A DNA stretch of 64,000 nt from Ciceribacter sp. L1K22 (GCF_017599385.1 NZ_JAGFPK010000001.1:870177-934176); one strand, 5' to 3'. Counted from the stretch's first letter, positions 24,889 through 34,664 are shown. Translations and numbers: made by a program. Notes: generated by a model from the sequence alone, not told the origin.

Positions 24889-25749
24889 ATGCGATTTTTG
24901 ATAACAGCCATCGCCACTTTACTGGGTTCTTCCGCTTTGGCCTGCGAGCCGCCCGTGGTTCATATTGAAGCCGATGGCAATGCGCGGTGGATCGATGTTG
25001 GGCGGGGAGAACGAGGATCGATGGAAGCCTATGCCGGCCCCGCACCCTCGGCCCAGCACATTCTGGTGATCGATGAGGACCAGTCAGCTACCCATTGGTA
25101 CACACCCGGCAGTACCCCGGCCGACATAGCGCTTGCCTTTGGTGTCAATAACTATGTCTATTCCGGCTCTGAACGTTGCGCACCTCCCGGCATGCCGCGC
25201 GACCTCGATCGTCTCCCTGATGATCCTCCGCCTGAGGAGTTGCCCCCCGGAAAGCCCCCCATAGAGCTGTTTCCTGATGAAACCACTCTCGGCATCCGGC
25301 CGCGATCCGGCCTCTGGCAAGCCCGCCTTGGCAAGGGCCGCCTTGAAGGATGCCCGCCCCTGATGCAGCAGGTCTTCCCGAAATCGGCCGGTGCGCTGCC
25401 TTCAGAATGGCTGGAGCCGCGACGACTTGAGTTCGAGGCGCCGTTCCATCCCGACCAGCTTGAAATGTCCCGCCGACTTTCCGCTGAAGGCCTGAGCCGG
25501 GTCGCATGGCGCGCTGCCGGGGAGGATGCATGGCAAGCGGAGATATTTTCGAACCTTTTCGGGCAGATTCCGGCAGGGCAGGGCGCAGGCAGCAAGATGA
25601 CCTGGCGGCTGACGCTGAAGAGCGAGACGGAGATCGAACATGTGGCGACCGTCCATATCGTTCTTCCGATCGAAGCCTCCGCCGTTCTCGGCGGAAGCGA
25701 AAACTGCCGAATGGTCAGCCGCAACCACTGGGTCAGGGTTTCCGATTGA
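24889..25749 (+). CDS. exported protein downstream of the von Willebrand A gene, unknown function
   Basis: A 286-residue protein with a signal peptide (MRFLITAIATLLGSSALAC, cleavage near residue 18) and a proline-rich linker near residues 105-130 (DDPPPEELPPGKPP). Five cysteines are spaced through the mature part, and the C-terminus ends NHWVRVSD. The cysteine at the cleavage site (ALAC) could instead be a lipobox, making it a lipoprotein. It starts three bases after the preceding stop, with GGGAGGAATTGAGCC before the ATG, so it is co-translated with the von Willebrand A protein. No family recognised. Confidence 0.7.
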   Translation: MRFLITAIATLLGSSALACEPPVVHIEADGNARWIDVGRGERGSMEAYAGPAPSAQHILVIDEDQSATHWYTPGSTPADIALAFGVNNYVYSGSERCAPPGMPRDLDRLPDDPPPEELPPGKPPIELFPDETTLGIRPRSGLWQARLGKGRLEGCPPLMQQVFPKSAGALPSEWLEPRRLEFEAPFHPDQLEMSRRLSAEGLSRVAWRAAGEDAWQAEIFSNLFGQIPAGQGAGSKMTWRLTLKSETEIEHVATVHIVLPIEASAVLGGSENCRMVSRNHWVRVSD

Positions 25750-25976
25750 TCAGCCGGTGGGATTTTCTCCCCGGAGAGCCACGGGAACGGGCGAAGGCAT
25801 TCTGATGGCCCCTTGACGTCGGATCCAGCGTTCCCGGCTGCCCGCGACCGGTCATCGGGGCGCTGACCCAAGATTCGATCTCACCGATAATAATCCTTGG
25901 CATCAGGTCCCCAATGACGCCAAAACGGGATCCGGCACGACGGAAACACGTAGGAATCATGGTTTTTTGAGAGAAT

Positions 25977-26050
25977 TGGCTGGGGAACCTGGATTCGAAC
26001 CAAGATTAACGGAGTCAGAGTCCGCCGTTCTACCATTGAACTATTCCCCA
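25977..26050 (-). tRNA. tRNA-Gln (anticodon CTG)
   Basis: Read leftward: acceptor TGGGGAA pairs with TTCCCCA; D-arm GTTC/GAAC; anticodon loop CTCTGAC with anticodon CTG; T-arm CTTGG-TTCGAAT-CCAGG; discriminator G followed by an encoded CCA. All four stems fold. The T1:A72 pair and G73 are typical of bacterial glutamine tRNAs. Confidence 0.95.
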
Positions 26051-26310
26051 ACGGGCGGCGGATCGTGTCCGTACCGCGTCGGTGTGGCGGGCTTATAAAC
26101 AAATCGCCGCGGCTTGCAAATAGGGTTTCGGAAAAAAATAGACGCCTCGCGCTGCCTCTATCCGGGCAGTGTTGCCGGTCATGAGGCAATGTCGCGTGGG
26201 AAAAACCGGTTGGCGAAGCTGTTGGTCGCTGGTATGATCGACGCAACGTAAAACAAATCGTGCCTGCAGCATGCGTTTCTCGGCTTTGCGCGGCACGGAG
26301 GAATAGTACA

Positions 26311-27828
26311 GTGACTGACCCCGAAGGCGGCAACAAGCCGCAACCCCAGGGGGCGTCGGCGCAATCGCGCAGGGATGGCAAGTCCACCCGGCGCGGCAGG
26401 AGCAAGCGGAAAGGATCACGGCCACCGTCCGTGACATCCGGCTCCGTGGAAGCCGGGGCTGCTTTGCCCCCAGGCCATGCCGAACGTTCCGATATGACGG
26501 GCGGACAGCCCTCTCGCAAGCGAAAGCGTCGCCGTCGTGGTGGTGGTCATGCCGCCGAGCCGCAGACGCGGCCTGTGCAGGCGCGGGAAAATCACTCGGC
26601 CAACGCCGCCGGTGCTGTCTCCGAACCCGGCAAGGCCGGAAAGTTCGGCAAGAGACGGCGACGCAACCGCAATCGCCGTCACCATACGCCGCAACAGGTC
26701 GCCGCAGTCGCTACCGTCGTCGAGGCGATCCGTCCCGTTGCGCCGCCGATGCAGGCGCGTGAGGTAGCACGAGAATCCGGACACCACGCGCCGCACGTTC
26801 CCGCGTCTCACAGCGGTCCGGTTGACCTCTACGCCGCGCTCGATCTCGGCACCAACAATTGCCGCCTGCTGATCGCTCAGCCGACCCGGCCAGGCAGCTT
26901 CCGCGTTGTTGATGCGTTCTCCCGGATCGTCCGTCTCGGCGAGGGACTGGCTGCGAGCGGAAGGCTCTCGGAAGAGGCGATGGACCGCGCCGTCGAGGCA
27001 TTGAAGGTCTGCTCGGTCAAGCTCGCCGGGCGGGATATCCGCCGCATGCGACTGATCGCGACAGAGGCTTGCCGGGCGGCCGCAAACGGCGAGGACTTTC
27101 TCTCCCGCGTGACCACCGAAACCGGTTTGAAGCTGGAGATCATCAATCGCGAGACCGAGGCGCGGCTTGCCGTATCGGGCTGCTCGTCGCTTGTGGGTCG
27201 CGAAGCCCGTTCCGTGGTTCTGTTCGATATCGGTGGAGGGTCCTCCGAAATCGCCGTCATCCGCATTGGCGAAAATCGCTCCAGCCGACTTGCCAACCAC
27301 ATCACCCATTGGACCTCGCTGCCCGTGGGTGTCGTGACATTGTCCGAGCGCCATGGCGGCCGCGACGTGACGCCCGATGTCTTCGAGGCGATGATCAACG
27401 AGGTCGAGATCATGCTCGGGCGGTTCGAATGCCCGCCGCTGCAGGAAGGTCATGATTTCCATCTGATCGGGACATCCGGAACGGTGACGACCCTTGCCGG
27501 CGTCCATCTCGACCTGCCGCGCTACGATCGTCGGCGCGTCGACGGCCTGTGGCTGAGCGATGCGGAAGTTTCGGCCATGCAGGCCAAGCTGCTGTCGTGG
27601 GGATATTCCGAGCGCGCGGCCAATCCCTGCATCGGCCCAGATCGGGCCGATCTGGTGCTGGCAGGCTGCGCTATTCTGGAGGCGATCCGTCGCCGCTGGC
27701 CGGCGGGGCGAATGCGGGTTGCCGATCGCGGTCTTCGCGAGGGTCTTTTGACCGACATGATGGCCGATGACGGCGTCTGGCGTCGGGGTCGCGGCCGTCG
27801 CCCGCCGCGCGAGAGGGAACACGCATGA
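26311..27828 (+). CDS. ppx: Ppx/GppA phosphatase with a basic N-terminal extension
   Basis: A 505-residue protein. The first ~165 residues are very basic and low in complexity ([21 protein letters not shown]). The actin-like phosphatase core begins at about 170 with [18 protein letters not shown]; the second phosphate loop is [13 protein letters not shown] and the conserved [12 protein letters not shown] follows. Such enzymes hydrolyse polyphosphate or pppGpp. The start is GTG at 26311 with GGAGGAA seven bases upstream. The stop overlaps the rlmE start (ATGA), pairing it with rRNA modification; the basic arm would suit RNA or polyphosphate binding. Confidence 0.9.
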   Translation: MTDPEGGNKPQPQGASAQSRRDGKSTRRGRSKRKGSRPPSVTSGSVEAGAALPPGHAERSDMTGGQPSRKRKRRRRGGGHAAEPQTRPVQARENHSANAAGAVSEPGKAGKFGKRRRRNRNRRHHTPQQVAAVATVVEAIRPVAPPMQAREVARESGHHAPHVPASHSGPVDLYAALDLGTNNCRLLIAQPTRPGSFRVVDAFSRIVRLGEGLAASGRLSEEAMDRAVEALKVCSVKLAGRDIRRMRLIATEACRAAANGEDFLSRVTTETGLKLEIINRETEARLAVSGCSSLVGREARSVVLFDIGGGSSEIAVIRIGENRSSRLANHITHWTSLPVGVVTLSERHGGRDVTPDVFEAMINEVEIMLGRFECPPLQEGHDFHLIGTSGTVTTLAGVHLDLPRYDRRRVDGLWLSDAEVSAMQAKLLSWGYSERAANPCIGPDRADLVLAGCAILEAIRRRWPAGRMRVADRGLREGLLTDMMADDGVWRRGRGRRPPREREHA

Positions 27829-28538
27829 CGAAGCCGCCGATCGGCCGCAAGCTCGGCCAGAAGGTCAAGAAGGGCAAGCTCAAGGCCTCGTCCCGCCGTT
27901 GGATCGAGCGCCATATCAACGATCCCTATGTGCAACGCGCCAAGCTGGAAGGTTATCGCGCCCGCGCGGCTTTCAAGCTGCTGGAGATCGATGAAAAGCA
28001 CCAGATTCTCAAAGGCGCCAGGCGCATCATCGACCTCGGCGCCGCACCCGGCAGTTGGTCGCAGATCGCCGCCAAGGTCACCGGTTCGACGGAGGAGGAT
28101 ATCCGCGTCGCCGCGATCGACTTCCTGGAAATGGCGCCTTTGCCGGGCGTGAAGATCCTGCAGCTCGATTTCCTCGATCCGACGGCGCCGGAGAAGCTGA
28201 TGGAAGCGATCGGCGGCGCGCCGAACCTCGTCATCTCCGACATGGCGGCGCCGACGACAGGGCACCAGAAGACCGACCATCTGCGCACCATGCATCTCTG
28301 CGAAGTGGCAGCCCATTTCGCGGTCGAGGTGCTGGCCGAAGGTGGACACTTCCTCGCAAAGACGTTCCAGGGCGGCACCGAACGCGACCTGCTCAACATG
28401 CTGAAGCAGAATTTCCGCCAGGTTATCCATGTGAAGCCTGCCTCGTCGCGGGCGGAATCGGTCGAAATGTTCCTACTTGCCAAGGGGTTCAAGGGTCGTA
28501 GGTCCGAAGAACAAGTCGACGACGACGATGCGAGCTGA
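27825..28538 (+). CDS. rlmE: 23S rRNA (uridine-2552 2'-O) methyltransferase
   Basis: A 237-residue RrmJ/FtsJ-type enzyme. The N-terminus is lysine-rich. The SAM site is [16 protein letters not shown], and the K-D-K-E catalytic set is visible: the lysine in RARAAFKL, the aspartate in [10 protein letters not shown], the lysine in FLAKTFQGG and the glutamate in SRAESVE. It methylates U2552 of the large-subunit rRNA A-loop using SAM. It overlaps ppx by four bases. Length is slightly above the E. coli enzyme because of the basic N-terminus. Confidence 0.95.
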   Translation: MTKPPIGRKLGQKVKKGKLKASSRRWIERHINDPYVQRAKLEGYRARAAFKLLEIDEKHQILKGARRIIDLGAAPGSWSQIAAKVTGSTEEDIRVAAIDFLEMAPLPGVKILQLDFLDPTAPEKLMEAIGGAPNLVISDMAAPTTGHQKTDHLRTMHLCEVAAHFAVEVLAEGGHFLAKTFQGGTERDLLNMLKQNFRQVIHVKPASSRAESVEMFLLAKGFKGRRSEEQVDDDDAS

Positions 28539-28550
28539 GGATGTCGGACC

Positions 28551-28934
28551 ATGCTTCTCTATCTGACTCTTGGAACGAACGATCTCGCCCGCGCCATCCG
28601 GTTCTATGATCCAGTAATGGCAACACTCGGTTATGACAGGTTGCGGACCGAACCGGTGGAAGTAGGTTATGCCCGCGTCGACGACACCCGTTGCAGGCTC
28701 TGGATAACGGAGCCGTTCGACGGCAATCCCGCCACTTTCGGCAACGGTACCATGCTGGCGCTCGATGCGCCCGATCGCGCTGCCGTCGATGCTTTCCATC
28801 GGGAGGCGCTTGGCCATGGCGGCACGGACGAAGGCGCCCCTGGTCTCCGGCCATACCACGCCCATTTCTACGCCTGTTATGTGCGTGACCCGGACGGCAA
28901 CAAGCTCTCGGCCGTCTGCGAGAAGCCGGAATAA
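28551..28934 (+). CDS. VOC (glyoxalase/bleomycin-resistance fold) family protein
   Basis: A 127-residue protein with the beta-alpha-beta-beta-beta repeat of the VOC superfamily: LTLGTNDLARAIRFYDPVMATLGY at the start, and FYACYVRDPDGNKLSAVCE at the end. The C-terminal glutamate in AVCE is a possible metal ligand, and ARVDDTRCRLWI lies in the middle. The family covers glyoxalases, dioxygenases and resistance proteins; no substrate can be assigned. It begins 12 bases after rlmE and is convergent with an MFS gene. Confidence 0.85.
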   Translation: MLLYLTLGTNDLARAIRFYDPVMATLGYDRLRTEPVEVGYARVDDTRCRLWITEPFDGNPATFGNGTMLALDAPDRAAVDAFHREALGHGGTDEGAPGLRPYHAHFYACYVRDPDGNKLSAVCEKPE

Positions 28935-28943
28935 CCTCTTCCG

Positions 28944-30350
28944 CTATTTTGGTGGAACATCGTCCGTGGCCACCACCCTCCGGTGGCCCGAGACATTGGC
29001 GCCCGTTTCCGGTGGCAGGGCCAGGAAGGGCAGGACGGCCGTTAGCGACAGGACCGCCACCACGCCGAAAGCGGTGTGGAAATCCGCAAGCGACAGAGCG
29101 GTGCCCTTCAGGTGCGTGCTCGCCTCCAGGATGGCCGCCGCTGCGGCGACACCGAGCGCAAGGCTGATCTGCTGCAATACCGAGCTGGTGGCTGTTGCCT
29201 GGCTCGCTTCCCTGTCATCGATCTCCGCATAGGCAAGTGCATTGATGCCGGTGAAGAAGAATGAACGGCAGAAGCCTGCCACCAGCAGCACGCCCATGAT
29301 CAGCGCGATTGATGTGCCCGGGTGAAAGAACGCATTGGCGGCGGTGGTCGCGGCGCCTGTCACGGCGGCGGTGATCAGGACCGTGCGAAAACCTGCCGCG
29401 GCGAACACCTTGCGCGCAACCGTTTTCGTCGTGATCGCGCCGATGGCGCCGACGAAGGTGATCATGCCGGATTCGAATGGCGTCATGCCGAAGCCGAGCT
29501 GCAGCATCAGCGGCATCAGAAACGGTATCGCGCCGGCGGCGATCCGAAAGACCGACCCGGCCGTCACCGAGGCGCGAAATGCGGGTTTTGAAAAAAGGCT
29601 CAGGTCTATAAGGGGGGCCGGATGGCGACGAGCATGGCTGACATAGAGCGCCGCCGCGATCAGTCCGATCAATGTGGTGCCGATACCGAGCGCCGGTGGA
29701 AGCGCCGGAAGGCTGACAACGGAAAGGCCGAACACCACGCCTGACGCCGCCAGCGCCGAGTAGACGAAACCCAGCCTGTCGATTGGCGGCGGGTTCGTCG
29801 ACGGCACCTCGGGCAGGAATACGGTCGCTGCCCAGATGCCGATCGCTCCGATCGGCACATTGATCAGGAATATCCAGTGCCATGAGAAATAGGTGGTGAT
29901 GAAGCCGCCGATCGGCGGTCCCGTCAGCGGTCCCACAAGTCCCGGGATCGTCAGCAGCGCCATGGCGGAGACGAGGTCACTGCGTTTCGTTGTCCTCAGC
30001 AGCACAAGGCGCCCGACCGGCGTCATCATCGCGCCGCCCATCCCCTGGAGGAAACGGGCTCCGACAAAGAACGCCAGCGAATCCGCCATCGCACAGAGGA
30101 TCGATCCAAGCACGAAGACGACGATGGCGAGCCGGAACACACGCTTGGCGCCGTAGCGATCGGCGATCCAGCCGGAGATCGGAATAAAGATCGCGAGCGC
30201 CACCATGTAGGCTGTCAGCGCGAGTTTCAGCGTGATCGGCCCGACGCCGAGATCCGCCGCAATCGCCGGAAGGGCCGTCGCGATAACGGTCGAATCCATC
30301 TGCTCCATGAAGAGGGCGACGGCGAGGATGAGCGGGACGATTCGGTTCAT
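28944..30350 (-). CDS. MFS multidrug exporter, DHA2 (EmrB-like) family
   Basis: A 468-residue transporter with about fourteen predicted helices. Motif A is SGWIADRYGAKRVF after helix 2, motif D1-like MEQMDSTVIATALPAIAADL lies in helix 1 and motif C-like GPLTGPPIGGFITTYFSW in helix 5. These are hallmarks of the DHA2 branch that exports drugs or toxic organics with protons. The ATG at 30350 starts directly at helix 1 (MNRIVPLILAV); the longer frame upstream has no site. It stands alone, without an EmrA partner or adjacent regulator. Confidence 0.88.
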   Translation of the reverse strand: MNRIVPLILAVALFMEQMDSTVIATALPAIAADLGVGPITLKLALTAYMVALAIFIPISGWIADRYGAKRVFRLAIVVFVLGSILCAMADSLAFFVGARFLQGMGGAMMTPVGRLVLLRTTKRSDLVSAMALLTIPGLVGPLTGPPIGGFITTYFSWHWIFLINVPIGAIGIWAATVFLPEVPSTNPPPIDRLGFVYSALAASGVVFGLSVVSLPALPPALGIGTTLIGLIAAALYVSHARRHPAPLIDLSLFSKPAFRASVTAGSVFRIAAGAIPFLMPLMLQLGFGMTPFESGMITFVGAIGAITTKTVARKVFAAAGFRTVLITAAVTGAATTAANAFFHPGTSIALIMGVLLVAGFCRSFFFTGINALAYAEIDDREASQATATSSVLQQISLALGVAAAAAILEASTHLKGTALSLADFHTAFGVVAVLSLTAVLPFLALPPETGANVSGHRRVVATDDVPPK

Positions 30351-30632
30351 GAGCCGACGGTCGCGTGAGGGAAGGCGGGTCTTTCTACCGTGTGTCTTCG
30401 GCCGTGCCAATCCATCGCGGTGCCATTCCTCCGAGGCCACGCCGCCTCCCGGTCACGGAGAGTTTATTGAATTCGACCGGAACCGACTTCGCATTGCTTT
30501 CGTTTGGCCGCTTTCATCGTGCCGCAATAGGTACACGCCCGTGGAGGAGTGGGTAGAACCCTGCCTGGTTCGTCAGGTGACGTTTGCGGGTCGAACCGAA
30601 GCGTCCTGACGATCTCTAACATCGGAGACGAC

Positions 30633-30806
30633 ATGGACGTTATGCCTATCAACGCGCCCGGGGAGCCGGAACCCGAAAGCGTCCATGTGCTCGCCGAAGT
30701 CGCGAGATGGATCCTGGAGGTCGAAACGTCAGGCATGATGGCCTTGGACCGAAGCGAGACCGCCACCGCGGAAGCCGCGTTCCTGGCCGACATGCTTGAC
30801 GGTTGA
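30633..30806 (+). CDS. small acidic protein, unknown function
   Basis: A 57-residue protein starting MDVMPINAPGEPEPE and ending LADMLDG. It has no membrane segment or signal and is acidic and helix-prone in its second half (VLAEVARWILEVETSG). CGGAGACGAC before the ATG is a good ribosome site. It lies between the MFS gene and the metallo-beta-lactamase-fold gene. No family recognised; it could be a small regulatory or adaptor protein. Confidence 0.5.
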   Translation: MDVMPINAPGEPEPESVHVLAEVARWILEVETSGMMALDRSETATAEAAFLADMLDG

Positions 30807-30940
30807 CGGTCTCCACTATGGCCCGTCTCCACCGTTCCGGATCACGTGTGCGTGAGCCCCGCTTTCCGCGGAAGCCATCCCATCTAGTTTTAGCCTCGCG
30901 CACACCGAGAGGCGCCTTTCTAGAGATTTTGGAGGATGAG

Positions 30941-31939
30941 ATGATTTCGCTGAAAAGAAGAGGTTTGCTTGGCGGCGCTGGTATGGTTCTCGCAACGCCG
31001 ATGCTGATGAACCGCGCGGCCTTCGCCCAGGAACAAGTGGCTCCGGATCCCTCCAAGGCCGCTGACATCGACAAGATCATGCCGCCGGATACCCACCGGT
31101 TGAAATTGGGTAGCTTTGAAGTCGTCGTGATCAAGGATGGGTCTCGAGCCTCGGGCGCACCGCAGGAGACTTTCGGAACGAACCAGTCGGCCGAGACCGT
31201 CGGCGCGCTTCTCGAACAGAACTTTCTTCCGGCAGATAATTTCGTCAACAGCTTCTCGCCCGTACTTGTGAACACCGGATCTGACGTGATCCTGTTCGAC
31301 ACCGGACTTGGTGAGGGTGGCCGCGCCAACGGCATGGGTCGTCTGATTGAAGGTCTGATGGCCGCGGGCTACACCCGCGAGGACGTGACCGTCGTGGTCA
31401 TTACCCACATGCATGGCGACCACATCGGTGGTCTGATGGAGGGCAGCGAGCCCGCTTTCCCGAACGCACGCTACGTTACCGGTCAGGCGGAGTATGATTT
31501 CTGGGTCGATCCGGCTCGAGAGGGAACGGCTGCCGAGGGCGGCCACAAGACCGTGCTCGCAAAGGTCAAGCCACTTGCCGACAAGATGACGTTCATCGGC
31601 GATGGTGGCGAAGTGGTATCGGGCATCACCGGCATGGCGGCGTTCGGGCATTCGCCGGGCCACATGATCTATAACCTCGAATCGGACGGCCGACGGCTGC
31701 TTCTCACGGCCGACACCGCCAATCACTTCGTTCTGTCGCTGCAGCGGCCGGAATGGGAGGTTCGCTTCGACATGGACAAGGCGGCAGCTGCGGCGACGCG
31801 CAAGAATGTCTTCGATATGGTCGCTTCGGATCGCATTCCGTTCCTCGGCTACCACATGCCGTTCCCAGCTGTCGGCTATGCCGAAAAGCTCGATACGGGT
31901 TATCGCTTCGTGCCTGTCAGCTACCAGTTCGACATATAG
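30941..31939 (+). CDS. exported metallo-beta-lactamase-fold hydrolase
   Basis: A 332-residue protein. The N-terminus SLKRRGLLGGAGMVLATPML followed by AAFAQ has the twin-arginine and hydrophobic core of a Tat signal. The metal site is THMHGDHIGG, with further ligands in FGHSPGHM and LTADTANH. This subgroup includes quorum-quenching lactonase-like and other periplasmic hydrolases; the substrate is unknown. GGAGGATGAG lies directly before the ATG at 30941. A hairpin follows the stop. It stands alone on its strand. Confidence 0.88.
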   Translation: MISLKRRGLLGGAGMVLATPMLMNRAAFAQEQVAPDPSKAADIDKIMPPDTHRLKLGSFEVVVIKDGSRASGAPQETFGTNQSAETVGALLEQNFLPADNFVNSFSPVLVNTGSDVILFDTGLGEGGRANGMGRLIEGLMAAGYTREDVTVVVITHMHGDHIGGLMEGSEPAFPNARYVTGQAEYDFWVDPAREGTAAEGGHKTVLAKVKPLADKMTFIGDGGEVVSGITGMAAFGHSPGHMIYNLESDGRRLLLTADTANHFVLSLQRPEWEVRFDMDKAAAAATRKNVFDMVASDRIPFLGYHMPFPAVGYAEKLDTGYRFVPVSYQFDI

Positions 31940-31946
31940 GGTAACG

Positions 31947-31975
31947 ATGGCCGCGCGGGTTGTCCGTGCGGCCAT
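31947..31975. terminator. hairpin between convergent genes
   Basis: ATGGCCGC and GCGGCCAT form a perfect 8-base stem with a 13-base loop, midway between the metallo-beta-lactamase-fold gene and the convergent ATPase inhibitor gene. No T-run follows, so it is at best a weak terminator for both strands. Confidence 0.4.
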
Positions 31976-31983
31976 GTTCCGTG

Positions 31984-32295
31984 TCAAACGTGATAATAGA
32001 GTTCGTCTGCTGCCTGTTCCAGGTACTGGTGCATGCGGCTCGCGATCTCGGCCTCCTGCACGGGAACCCGCGCGTTGGCGAAATCCTGGCGAATACGGTC
32101 GAGCAGCCGGTGCGGTTCGACGATCTGAGTGGTCGCGAGCGATCTTGCATAGGCCTCGACGTCATCGATGCCCATCACATAGCCTGCCCAACGTCCGATC
32201 ATGGCGGCGCCACGTGCGTCGGCCTTGAAGCGAAGTTCCTGCTGGCGGGCGAACTGGGTTTCGAGCGCACGCGCCCGTTCGTTCAATGCGGTCAT
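31984..32295 (-). CDS. F1FO-ATPase inhibitor zeta subunit (DUF1476)
   Basis: A 103-residue, all-helical protein of the DUF1476 family: FARQQELRFKADARGAAMIGRWAGYVMG, then RSLATTQIVEPHRLLDRIRQDF. In Paracoccus and other alphaproteobacteria this protein, called zeta, blocks ATP hydrolysis by the F1 rotor while allowing synthesis. The first residues (MTALNERARALETQFA) correspond to the inhibitory N-terminal arm. It is a lone gene, convergent with the metallo-beta-lactamase-fold gene. Confidence 0.85.
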   Translation of the reverse strand: MTALNERARALETQFARQQELRFKADARGAAMIGRWAGYVMGIDDVEAYARSLATTQIVEPHRLLDRIRQDFANARVPVQEAEIASRMHQYLEQAADELYYHV

Positions 32296-32592
32296 TTTTT
32301 GCCCCTTTTGTTGATGCGTCCGGTTGCCCCCCGCAACGCATGAGCCCGTTATAGACGGGGAAGTTTCAAGCCTCGTATAAACAGAGGCTAAAATTTGAAC
32401 GTTCTACCGGATTTCTTCCCCCGGGCGCGCTTCGCCTGTCGCGATGATAAGTCCAGGACGTTTTGCTATTCCCTTCCTGTCATGAACGTGTTACCAGCCC
32501 TCGCCAACTTCCAAGCATTTCATGCAGAAGCGACCCGGTGAGGACAGTCCTTTTCCGGTGGACTCTGCCTATTCGAACGAAGGACTTTGGCA
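32296..32592. other. intergenic region between zeta subunit and guaB
   Basis: 297 bases with no convincing gene. It holds a weak hairpin at 32369-32389 (AGCCTC and GAGGCT around a nine-base loop) and a small GTTGC/GCAAC inverted repeat near its left end. Promoters for the zeta gene (leftward) and guaB (rightward) must lie here, but I see no clear -35/-10 pair and no recognised riboswitch. Confidence 0.5.
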
Positions 32593-34083
32593 ATGGCACG
32601 CATCGTAATGTCGGCAACCGGCGCGGAAGCGCTCACTTTTGACGACGTCCTCCTGCAGCCGGGGCACTCCGAGGTGATGCCGGGGCAGACGAATATCGCG
32701 ACCCGGATCGCAAAGGACATCGACCTCTCCCTGCCGATTCTTTCCTCCGCTATGGACACGGTGACCGAAAGCCGCCTGGCGATTGCCATGGCGCAGTCGG
32801 GTGGCATGGGCGTGATCCACCGTAATCTCACCCCGGTCGAGCAGGCCGAGGAAGTCCGCCAGGTCAAGAAGTTCGAAAGCGGCATGGTCGTCAACCCGGT
32901 GACGATCAATCCAGAGGCAACGCTCGCGGAAGCGCTGTCGCTGATGAAATCGCACGGCATCTCCGGCATTCCCGTCGTCGAGAACGGTGGCCGCCCGGGT
33001 CGCCTGGTCGGTATTCTCACCAACCGCGACGTCCGCTTCGCCTCGGATCACTCCCAGAAGATCCACGAGTTGATGACGAAGGAAAACCTCGTCACGGTCA
33101 GGGAAAACGTCGATCAGCAGGAGGCCAAGCGGCTTCTGCACTCTCACCGCATCGAAAAATTGCTGGTGGTCGACAATGACGGGCGCTGCATCGGCCTGAT
33201 CACCGTCAAGGACATCGAAAAGTCCCAGCTCAATCCGAACGCCGCCAAGGATCTGCACGGTCGTCTGCGTGTGGCCGCCGCCATTTCGACCGGCGATGAC
33301 GGCCGCGAGCGCGCCGAACGCCTGATCGAGGCGGGTGTCGACGTGATCGTCGTCGACACGGCCCATGGCCACTCCCAGAAGGTCCTGGATGCGGTTGCGG
33401 TCACGAAGAAGATGTCGAATTCGGTACGCATTATCGCCGGCAATGTCGCGACGGGCGAGGGTACTCGCGCCCTGATCGACGCCGGAGCGGATTGCATCAA
33501 GGTCGGCATCGGGCCTGGTTCGATCTGCACCACCCGCGTCGTCGCCGGCGTCGGCGTGCCGCAGCTGGCGGCCGTCATGGCTGCCGTTGAGGAAGCCAAC
33601 AAGCATGGCATTCCGGTCATTGCGGACGGCGGTATCAAGTTCTCCGGCGACGTCGCCAAGGCGATCGCCGCGGGCGCCTCTGCCGTCATGGTGGGTTCGC
33701 TGCTCGCTGGCACCGACGAAAGCCCGGGCGAGGTCTATCTGTACCAGGGCCGTTCGTTCAAGGCTTATAGGGGCATGGGTTCGGTTGGTGCGATGGCCCG
33801 CGGCTCGGCAGACCGCTATTTTCAGGCTGAAGTCCGTGACACGCTGAAGCTGGTGCCCGAGGGTATCGAAGGCCAGGTCCCTTACAAGGGTCCGGTGGCG
33901 GCCGTCCTGCATCAGCTCGCCGGCGGCCTGAAGGCGGCGATGGGGTATGTCGGCGGTGTCGATATCAAGGATTTCCAGTCGAAGGCGACCTTCGTGCGCA
34001 TCTCCGGCGCAGGTCTTCGCGAAAGCCACCCGCACGGTGTTACCATCACACGCGAAAGCCCCAACTATCCGGGCGCAGCTTGA
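32593..34083 (+). CDS. guaB: inosine-5'-monophosphate dehydrogenase
   Basis: A 496-residue enzyme of guanine nucleotide synthesis, oxidising IMP to XMP with NAD. Two CBS domains sit at about residues 95-210 inside the TIM barrel ([28 protein letters not shown]). The phosphate-binding loop and catalytic cysteine are in [15 protein letters not shown], the flap is GMGSVGAM, and the C-terminal ESPNYPGA is conserved. The ATG at 32593 is preferred over a TTG two codons upstream. A terminator-like hairpin follows. Confidence 0.97.
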   Translation: MARIVMSATGAEALTFDDVLLQPGHSEVMPGQTNIATRIAKDIDLSLPILSSAMDTVTESRLAIAMAQSGGMGVIHRNLTPVEQAEEVRQVKKFESGMVVNPVTINPEATLAEALSLMKSHGISGIPVVENGGRPGRLVGILTNRDVRFASDHSQKIHELMTKENLVTVRENVDQQEAKRLLHSHRIEKLLVVDNDGRCIGLITVKDIEKSQLNPNAAKDLHGRLRVAAAISTGDDGRERAERLIEAGVDVIVVDTAHGHSQKVLDAVAVTKKMSNSVRIIAGNVATGEGTRALIDAGADCIKVGIGPGSICTTRVVAGVGVPQLAAVMAAVEEANKHGIPVIADGGIKFSGDVAKAIAAGASAVMVGSLLAGTDESPGEVYLYQGRSFKAYRGMGSVGAMARGSADRYFQAEVRDTLKLVPEGIEGQVPYKGPVAAVLHQLAGGLKAAMGYVGGVDIKDFQSKATFVRISGAGLRESHPHGVTITRESPNYPGAA

Positions 34084-34097
34084 GGCTTTGAAGGCTC

Positions 34098-34117
34098 GGG
34101 CGGCACAATCGCCGCCC
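34098..34117 (+). terminator. hairpin after guaB
   Basis: GGGCGGC and GCCGCCC form a perfect 7-base G+C stem with loop ACAATC, 15 bases after the guaB stop, followed by TCCTTCC. The position suits a terminator although the U-tract is poor. Confidence 0.5.
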
Positions 34118-34148
34118 TCCTTCCAAATGCATACTGAAAGACATTTGG

Positions 34149-34565
34149 ATGACTGGTTTCGAGATATTCTGGCCGATCCTGGCGCAGGTTCTGCTTGTCT
34201 ACGCACTCTACGGTCTGCTGCGTATTCGCCGCCGCAGCATGGTGCGCGAGGGGCGGATGGACGACGACGGCATTCGCTGGAGCGCAAATGATCCCCCACA
34301 AAGCCTTGTCGTCAAGAACTGCATCGCGAACCAGTTCGAACTGCCCGTTCTGTTTTATGTATGCTGCATCCTGCTCTACATAACCGAAGCCGACAACCTG
34401 CCGTCGGTTGTCGCAGCCTGGGCGTTCGTGGCGTCGCGTTATGCCCATGCGGCCGTGCACGTCACAAGCAACCGGGTGTCGGTGCGATTCCCCCTGTTCA
34501 TGGCCGGTTTCATCCTGCTTGGCGGCTTGTGGGGCTGGCTCGCGCTTTGGATGGCGACCTCCTGA
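34149..34565 (+). CDS. MAPEG-family membrane protein
   Basis: A 138-residue protein with four helices. It fits the MAPEG superfamily: a basic loop after helix 1, a VVKNCIANQFELPVLFYVCC motif in helix 2, where R/N-x-x-E-x-x-P is the family hallmark, and YAHAAVHVTSNRVSVRF between helices 3 and 4. Eukaryotic members use glutathione; bacterial members are poorly characterised. It follows guaB after a hairpin and precedes an exported hydrolase. Confidence 0.82.
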   Translation: MTGFEIFWPILAQVLLVYALYGLLRIRRRSMVREGRMDDDGIRWSANDPPQSLVVKNCIANQFELPVLFYVCCILLYITEADNLPSVVAAWAFVASRYAHAAVHVTSNRVSVRFPLFMAGFILLGGLWGWLALWMATS

Positions 34566-34664
34566 ACATTGACATCTCACGCGCTTGTGTCTTTGCGCGC
34601 GGGGCGCCTGTCCTATCTTCCTTCTCGCCGGCATCGAAGCCGGACGGCGACAGGAGGAAGACAC

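Noticed and set aside
26416..27822. A 468-codon frame opposite the ppx gene
   Set aside because: No ribosome site or family motif; composition typical of an antisense shadow, while the plus strand encodes a clear Ppx/GppA fold.
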